The translations under genes and the position numbers were made by a program. From NCBI GenBank assembly GCA_964519595.1, contig CAZFJN010000052.1:1-11439 (forward strand): DNA of 11,439 bases. Direction: 5' to 3'. Source of the DNA: JANRKF01 sp964519595. GTDB taxonomy: Bacteria > Pseudomonadota > Alphaproteobacteria > Rickettsiales > SXRF01. The notes under the pieces were generated by a model. That model did no database searches and was not told where the DNA came from. It saw only the letters and a program-made list of their open reading frames with translations. Positions within the stretch are counted from its first letter, which is position 1, and each line of letters starts with the position of its first letter. Positions 7,190 to 11,439 of the stretch are shown piece after piece.

Positions 7190-7200
7190 CAACTGCTACA

Positions 7201-7266
7201 TTTTCGATGATTACGATTTTCAATGACTACGATTTTCAATGATTACAACTCTCTCAATGATTACAA
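7201..7266 (-). repeat. Four 16-18 bp tandem units spanning the def stop codon and the def-fmt spacer
   Basis: On the minus strand the units are TTGTAATCATTGAGAGAG (7266-7249), TTGTAATCATTGAAAA (7248-7233), TCGTAGTCATTGAAAA (7232-7217) and TCGTAATCATCGAAAA (7216-7201). The first unit contains the last three def codons and its TGA, so the array looks like repeated duplication of the gene's own 3' end. It fills nearly all of the spacer before fmt. Confidence 0.85.
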
Positions 7267-7811
7267 TTTTCATCATGAATGTGATGATGATTGTGTGATT
7301 CTATGTCGCGTTTTATTTTTTTCGCTTTGCGGAATATAATGTCGCGCTTGATAAGCGATACATGATCAGGAAATACTATGCCGTTTAAATGGTCAATTTC
7401 ATGCTGAACGCAAGTTGCCAATAATCCTGACATTTCCTCTTCCTTCTTTGCTCCTTGCAAATCAAGATATCGCACACGGACGGTTTTAGGACGTTTAACA
7501 TCAGCGAATTGATCAGGAAAAGATAAACATCCTTCTTTATAAATATTTGTTTCCTGATTTGCAGTTACTATTTCCGGATTAATCAGGACATGCTGCGCGC
7601 CTTTTTCGCCGCCTTTTTTCCAGTCAACATCAGCAACCAGCAGGCGTTTTAAAACGCCAACTTGAACTGCGGCAAGTCCTATTCCTTCCTCATGATACAT
7701 TGTTTCCAACATATTGCTTGCTAAGGCGCGTATTTCATCTGTTATGACGTCAATTTCAGCAGATTTCTGCTTCAAGCGCGGATCAGGAAAATATACAATT
7801 GGTAATATCAT
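7254..7811 (-). CDS. def: Peptide deformylase with histidine-rich C-terminal tail
   Basis: Metalloenzyme (usually Fe2+) that removes the N-formyl group from nascent proteins at the ribosome exit. At 185 aa it is a little longer than typical. All three family motifs are intact: motif 1 GIGLAAVQ (43-50), motif 2 EGCLSFP (93-99; metal ligand C95), and motif 3 QHEIDHLNG (136-144; ligands H137 and H141, catalytic E138). The body ends with KRDI at about 170; it is followed by a tail SHNHHHIHDENCNH whose last residues come from a tandem repeat unit. The tail's H/C content could bind metal but may simply be translated repeat. The start is the ATG at 7811-7809, with a weak GAGA upstream. It lies 88 bases after gltX and 64 before fmt. 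Confidence 0.96.
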   Translation of the reverse strand: MILPIVYFPDPRLKQKSAEIDVITDEIRALASNMLETMYHEEGIGLAAVQVGVLKRLLVADVDWKKGGEKGAQHVLINPEIVTANQETNIYKEGCLSFPDQFADVKRPKTVRVRYLDLQGAKKEEEMSGLLATCVQHEIDHLNGIVFPDHVSLIKRDIIFRKAKKIKRDIESHNHHHIHDENCNH

Positions 7812-7864
7812 ATTTAATTTCTCAGCTTATATGAGTTCAGAATGCGATGATTTTCAATCTACAA

Positions 7865-7909
7865 TAGTAACAATATTAGCAGCAATAGTAGCAGCAATAT
7901 TAGCAACAA
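7865..7909 (-). repeat. 12-bp tandem units spanning the gltX stop codon
   Basis: Minus-strand units TTGTTGCTAATA (7909-7898), TTGCTGCTACTA (7897-7886), TTGCTGCTAATA (7885-7874) and a 9-base remnant TTGTTACTA (7873-7865). The first unit holds the gltX TAA (7902-7900) and part of the terminal codons (product ends SDCC). The array forms half of the gltX-def spacer. Confidence 0.82.
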
Positions 7910-9300
7910 TCACTTATTCTTCCAAGAGTTTCCTCGCGTTTTAGAGCATTCATTATCTGATAAATGCTTCCGGCAGAGGACTCCTGGCCGGAAATTGCGG
8001 CGCGAATTGCCGGCATAAACTGCTTGGTTTTTAATGATTTATTGCTCATAAATTGTTCTGCTGCTTCTTTCAGAGAGGCTTCATTCCAGTCTTTTTGCGC
8101 GGCAAACAGCTCTTTTACCTCGCCAAGCCAGGATTTTGCCTCTGATAAAATAGCAGCCGCTTTTTCACTTTTTATCAGCGGCCGCACGGCAATCAGAAAT
8201 TCTGCCTGTTTGGCAAGCTCAGGAATGGTTTGTGCGCGTTCAACCAGCCAGGGCATTGCCAGCTCAATGCGCTCTTTATAGCTGGCAAAATTTTTAGGCA
8301 ACAGATCACACAGACGTTTTACAGAAGAATTCTTCATATAATGCGCGTTGAGACTTTTAAGCTTATCAAGATCAAGCCGCGACGGCGAGCTGCCAATTGC
8401 TTCCAGAGAAAACCATTCAATCGCCTGCGCGTCGGAAATAATTTCACTATCGCCATGACTCCAGCCAAGGCGTAACAGATAATTCCGCAGAGCTTCCGGC
8501 AAAAATCCCATTTCGCGGTAAGCATCTACTCCTAATGCGCCGTGACGCTTGGAAAGTTTTGTGCCGTCCGCTCCGTGAATAAGCGGTATATGCGCGAATT
8601 GCGGAACTTGCCAGCTCATCGCCTGATAAACCAGTAATTGCCGGAAACTGTTTGTGAAATGATCTTCACCACGAATTACATGCGATATTTGCATGTCATG
8701 ATCATCAACCACTACCGCCAGCATATAAGTCGGCGTACCATCAGCGCGTAGTAAAATCATGTCATCAAGCTCTGCCGCGTCAACGCTTACTTCTTTGCGG
8801 ACATGATCATATAGAGTTATATTTCCCGACTGCGGCGCTTTAAGACGAATTACCGGCTGTATACCGCCAGGAGGTATATTTGCATTACCAGGAGGTATAT
8901 TTGCATTATTCTGTTTATTGTCGCGCCATGGACTGCGGAATTTCTGATTAGGATTGTTTTTGCGGAATTCCTGCAGCTCTTCCTGCGTGGTATAACAATA
9001 ATAAGCATTGCCGGAATCAACCATCTGTCTTGCGACTTCTGCATGACGCCTGGTGCGAGCGAATTGAAAAACCGGCTCATCGTCCCACTGCAAACCAAGC
9101 CATTTTAAACCGTCAAATATTGCATTCGTTGCTTCATCAGTCGAGCGCGCGCGGTCAGTATCTTCGATTCTGAGCAGGAATTTTCCACCATGATGTTTAG
9201 CAAATAAATAATTAAACAGCGCAGTACGAGCGCCGCCTATATGTAGAAAGCCAGTAGGAGAAGGAGCGAATCTGGTGATTATTTGATTGTTTGTGGTCAT
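7900..9300 (-). CDS. gltX: Glutamyl-tRNA synthetase (class I)
   Basis: Attaches glutamate to tRNAGlu; many alphaproteobacteria carry two GltX copies, one charging tRNAGln with glutamate for later amidation, and sequence alone does not tell which this is. At 466 aa the length is normal. The HIGH motif is HIGG within FAPSPTGFLHIGGART (11-26) and the KMSKS motif is KLSKR (248-252). Other landmarks are LLRIEDTD (42-49), YMLAVVVDDHDM (192-203), HVIRGEDH (207-214) and RNYLLRLGWSHGD (272-284). A helical anticodon-binding domain follows to the C-terminus. A perfect 21-bp duplication inserts NANIPPG twice (132-145) in a loop before GIQPVIRLKAP. The ATG at 9300 lies 30 bases after folC, with no strong Shine-Dalgarno. 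The last residues fall in a 12-bp repeat array. Confidence 0.97.
   Translation of the reverse strand: MTTNNQIITRFAPSPTGFLHIGGARTALFNYLFAKHHGGKFLLRIEDTDRARSTDEATNAIFDGLKWLGLQWDDEPVFQFARTRRHAEVARQMVDSGNAYYCYTTQEELQEFRKNNPNQKFRSPWRDNKQNNANIPPGNANIPPGGIQPVIRLKAPQSGNITLYDHVRKEVSVDAAELDDMILLRADGTPTYMLAVVVDDHDMQISHVIRGEDHFTNSFRQLLVYQAMSWQVPQFAHIPLIHGADGTKLSKRHGALGVDAYREMGFLPEALRNYLLRLGWSHGDSEIISDAQAIEWFSLEAIGSSPSRLDLDKLKSLNAHYMKNSSVKRLCDLLPKNFASYKERIELAMPWLVERAQTIPELAKQAEFLIAVRPLIKSEKAAAILSEAKSWLGEVKELFAAQKDWNEASLKEAAEQFMSNKSLKTKQFMPAIRAAISGQESSAGSIYQIMNALKREETLGRISDCC
8867..8908 (-). repeat. Perfect 21-bp tandem duplication inside gltX
   Basis: Two identical 21-bp units (8867-8887 and 8888-8908) are adjacent and in frame, encoding NANIPPG twice. 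With no base differences, the duplication is probably recent or kept uniform. Each unit also contains AGGAGGT on the plus strand, which is antisense to the gene and not a ribosome site. Confidence 0.92.
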
Positions 9301-9330
9301 TTTTGTAGTTTATGGCTTATTTTGTATGAT

Positions 9331-10563
9331 TCAATAGAGCTGATTTGTCTTTAGAACATAGCCAGCAAGGTATAATGAACCAGCAATCAGGGCAATAGAA
9401 GCTTTATCAGAAATTGCAGAAATTTCTGCAATAGCCTGCTCAATAGTCGCCGCCTCGCCAGCGTCAATTCCGGAACTTCTAGCGGCGGCGGCTACTTCCT
9501 GAGCTTTTTTACTATCTGGTTCATTGGGAATAGTAACTGCCCATAATTTTGTGGTAAAAGGCGCAATTTCGCGCATATAGGCAGCGGCGTCTTTCTTGCC
9601 AACCATGCCGCATATTACATATGTCGGAAGTTGCCGCTCGGCAAGCCAGCGCGCCAGAACCTCGCCGCCTTGCTGATTATGTCCGCCGTCGAGATAAAGC
9701 GCAATATGAGGAGCAAGAGCATCACGATACGCGCCTTTATCCAGTTTCTGCAACCGCGCTGGCCAGACGGCGCTGGCTAGTCCTTGCGCGATATGCTGAT
9801 TTGTTATTGCCAATTGCGGCAGAGATTCAATACAGGAAATAGCAGTTGCGGCGTTATCAAGCTGATGCGCTCCGGCTAAAGAAGGCAGCGCCGGAAGCTC
9901 GCGTTCGGAAAACGGCTTAAGAACTGCGCCAATTTCCGCAGCTTTCTGTCGGAATATATTCATTGCTTCTTCAGACTGTCTGCCAAGTACACAAGTTACG
10001 CCTTTTTTCATTATTCCGGCTTTTTCAGCAGCTATTTTGCTGATCGTATCGCCTAAATATTCCATATGATCAAATGAAACTGGCGTAATTGCTGTAAGTA
10101 AAGGTTTTTCAATAACGTTAGTTGCATCAAGACGACCGCCAACTCCGGTTTCAAGCAGCAGAATATCTGCCTTGCTTTCCGCAAAGGCCAGAAAAGCCAG
10201 CGCCGTTGTCGCTTCGAAGAAAGTTGCCGGTTGCGCGTTTAAGAATTTCGCCACATGATTCGCAAGATTTACAACTTTAGCATTGTCAATCATCTGGCCG
10301 GAAATAACGATTCGTTCGCGGAATTCAACCAGATGCGGCGAGGTATAAACATGAACGCTAAGGCCAGCCGCCTCGAATATCGCCTTTAAATAAGCAATTA
10401 GCGAGCCTTTGCCGTTAGTTCCAGCAACATGAATAACCGGCGGCAGCCTTTTTTGCGGATTGCCAAGCAGAGAAAGCAGCCGCAACATTCGCTCCAGTTT
10501 TAAATCAATCTGCGCTAAAGCCGGATGATGCAAACGTCCTAAAAACTGCTCAATTGAACTCAT
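9331..10563 (-). CDS. folC: Folylpolyglutamate synthase / dihydrofolate synthase
   Basis: ATP-dependent ligase that joins glutamate to dihydropteroate (making dihydrofolate) and extends the polyglutamate tail of folates. From the ATG at 10563 it is 410 aa, close to the usual 420-440. Mur-ligase-type features are in order: P-loop HVAGTNGKGS (45-54), TSPHL (74-78), FEATTALAF (116-124), ETGVGGRLDATN (138-149), SFDHMEYLGDT (163-173) with KAGIMKKG, then WPARLQ (267-272) and DGGHNQQGG (292-300) in the C-terminal domain. The start shares ATGA with the folP stop, a 4-base overlap indicating coupling. A longer start at TTG 10599 is open but lies wholly in a duplicated repeat and the folP tail, so it is rejected. 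gltX follows after 30 bases. Confidence 0.95.
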   Translation of the reverse strand: MSSIEQFLGRLHHPALAQIDLKLERMLRLLSLLGNPQKRLPPVIHVAGTNGKGSLIAYLKAIFEAAGLSVHVYTSPHLVEFRERIVISGQMIDNAKVVNLANHVAKFLNAQPATFFEATTALAFLAFAESKADILLLETGVGGRLDATNVIEKPLLTAITPVSFDHMEYLGDTISKIAAEKAGIMKKGVTCVLGRQSEEAMNIFRQKAAEIGAVLKPFSERELPALPSLAGAHQLDNAATAISCIESLPQLAITNQHIAQGLASAVWPARLQKLDKGAYRDALAPHIALYLDGGHNQQGGEVLARWLAERQLPTYVICGMVGKKDAAAYMREIAPFTTKLWAVTIPNEPDSKKAQEVAAAARSSGIDAGEAATIEQAIAEISAISDKASIALIAGSLYLAGYVLKTNQLY

Positions 10564-11439
10564 AACTGCTCTGTTTGTTTTGCAATGTTTGTTTTGCAAT
10601 TCGATAATAAGGCGCGATGCGCGGCAACATCATGAACGCGCAAATAATCAGCTCCTGCTGCTATTAATTTCCTGGAAACATCAAGCGTCATTTCATCAAC
10701 ATTTATGTTGTCAGGATTTATGTCAGCAATCTTTATGTCAGCAATCTTTATGTCAGCGGCCTTTATGTTATCAACAGTGATTTTCGCGCGATTTATCACA
10801 TTATTTTCTGCTCTAACATCATTGTGATATTTAAGAAATGATTTTCTTGAATGTCCGATTAGAACCGGAAAACCAAGAGATTTTAATTCAGCGATGCGCT
10901 CAACTATCTGCCAGCTTTGCGCGGCAGTTTTGCCAAAGCCAATTCCAGGATCAAAAATAATGTTTCTTGAGGTTTTTAGCAATCCTGAAGCGATAATTTT
11001 CTTAAACCATAGAGTTATTGTTTCTACAACATCGCAATCTGGCGGCAGAGTGATAGTTTTGTCTGCCGGAACGCTTAGAGAATGCATAATTACACAACAA
11101 CAATCATACCCCGCTACGGTATCAATCATCGCACGGTCGGAAAATCCACAAACATCATTTATCCATTTAAAGCCTTTATCAAGTGCGCGTTTTGCATTTT
11201 CATGATGGCGCGTATCAAGGCTTAAAGTTACAGCAAAATGCTTGTCTTCAAGCATGGAAAATAAATTCTCTAATCGCCGCCATTCTTCTGCTGCTGAAAG
11301 CGGCGCTGCGCCTGGCCTTGTTGATTCAGCGCCAATATCTATAATGTCCGCGCCTTCTTCTATTAATTGCTCAAGGCGGAGAATCGCCGAATGCGGTGAA
11401 TTATATTTTCCACCATCGGAAAAAGAATCAGGAGTAAGG
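10560..11439 (-). CDS. folP: Dihydropteroate synthase, 5' end outside window, with inserted repeat loop
   Basis: Condenses p-aminobenzoate with hydroxymethyl-dihydropterin pyrophosphate to form dihydropteroate; it is the sulfonamide target. The open frame extends past the ATG at 11255 to the window edge, and the extra part is clearly DHPS (LTPDSFSDGG, then GADIIDIGAESTRPGA), so the true start is upstream. Later landmarks are LDTRHH, WINDVCG, DPGIGFGKT, LIGHSRKSF with the conserved SRK, and GADYLRVHDVAAHRA. With 292 residues visible it is already longer than most complete DHPS (about 270-285). The excess is mainly 35-39 residues (nt 10695-10811) between SRKSF and the last helix, rich in I, D, N and K and containing ADIKI repeats. 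The C-terminal tail (SNCKTNIAKQTEQL) is altered by a 14-bp duplication. The TGA overlaps the folC ATG. Confidence 0.95.
   Translation of the reverse strand, partial: LTPDSFSDGGKYNSPHSAILRLEQLIEEGADIIDIGAESTRPGAAPLSAAEEWRRLENLFSMLEDKHFAVTLSLDTRHHENAKRALDKGFKWINDVCGFSDRAMIDTVAGYDCCCVIMHSLSVPADKTITLPPDCDVVETITLWFKKIIASGLLKTSRNIIFDPGIGFGKTAAQSWQIVERIAELKSLGFPVLIGHSRKSFLKYHNDVRAENNVINRAKITVDNIKAADIKIADIKIADINPDNINVDEMTLDVSRKLIAAGADYLRVHDVAAHRALLSNCKTNIAKQTEQL
10572..10599 (-). repeat. Perfect 14-bp tandem duplication at the folP-folC junction
   Basis: On the minus strand TTGCAAAACAAACA occurs twice without a difference (10599-10586, 10585-10572). Fourteen is not a multiple of three: with two copies folP ends at the TGA overlapping the folC ATG, whereas with one copy the folP frame would read through into folC without a stop. 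Confidence 0.93.
10711..10767 (-). repeat. 15-bp tandem units inside folP encoding ADIKI
   Basis: Plus-strand reading: TCAGCAATCTTTATG occurs twice identically (10723-10737, 10738-10752), followed by a diverged 15-bp copy (10753-10767) and preceded by a 12-bp version (10711-10722). Degenerate relatives of the ATTTATG word continue on the low-coordinate side to about 10694. The units keep frame and build the loop inserted after the SRK motif. Confidence 0.88.

Noticed and set aside
7201..7266. CRISPR array
   Set aside because: Units are 16-18 bp directly adjacent, with no spacers; it is a simple tandem repeat.
8867..8908. Two AGGAGGT ribosome-site-like words on the plus strand
   Set aside because: They are antisense to gltX, part of a coding duplication, and no credible plus-strand gene follows.
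10564..10599. Longer folC start at TTG 10599
   Set aside because: The extension is just the duplicated 14-bp unit plus the folP tail read in another frame; the ATG at 10563 forms a classic ATGA overlap.
10560..11255. Reading folP as a complete gene from ATG 11255
   Set aside because: Upstream of that ATG the same frame encodes the conserved DHPS pieces LTPDSFSDGG and IDIGAESTRPG, so the gene is cut by the window edge rather than starting there.

Overview
This window carries ordinary housekeeping genes of an AT-biased alphaproteobacterium. Four things point there: the def-fmt-truA order on one strand; a ComEC whose C-terminal domain has no metallo-beta-lactamase metal site and instead resembles the degenerate domain I recall from alphaproteobacterial ComECs; a tetrahydrodipicolinate succinylase (DapD) nearby; and the style of GltX and UvrD. 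A perfect palindrome with TAGAGCA/TGCTCTA ends after dapD recalls Hyphomicrobiales intergenic palindromes, but that is from memory and weak. I cannot name a genus. Lys, Asn and Ile are frequent, and low-complexity tracts sit inside otherwise conserved proteins.

Layout. Positions 1-1836 (minus): the N-terminal 411 residues of a UvrD/PcrA-type helicase, overlapped by an upstream isoprenylcysteine methyltransferase-like membrane protein. Positions 1837-2058: very AT-rich, repetitive spacer. Positions 2059-4356 (minus): comEC, the DNA-uptake channel. Positions 4357-4512: divergent promoter region. Positions 4513-5343 (plus): dapD, the only plus-strand gene. Positions 5344-5538: convergent spacer with two perfect hairpins, one overlapping the dapD stop. 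Positions 5539-11439 (minus): a tight run folP (partial) - folC - gltX - def - fmt - truA, with overlaps or gaps of at most about 90 bases, probably one transcript starting outside the window.

The long operon has a clear logic. FolP and FolC make and glutamylate folate, which supplies the 10-formyl-tetrahydrofolate that Fmt uses on initiator Met-tRNA. Def removes the formyl group from new proteins, while GltX and TruA charge and modify tRNA.

I found no mobile element, CRISPR, toxin-antitoxin, phage, rRNA or tRNA gene, and no convincing unknown system. The most unusual signal is a series of short tandem repeats (11-21 bp units) in and between these genes. Some add in-frame amino acids (ComEC, GltX, FolP) and some include stop codons (gltX, def). 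One 14-bp duplication decides whether folP and folC are separate or one continuous reading frame.
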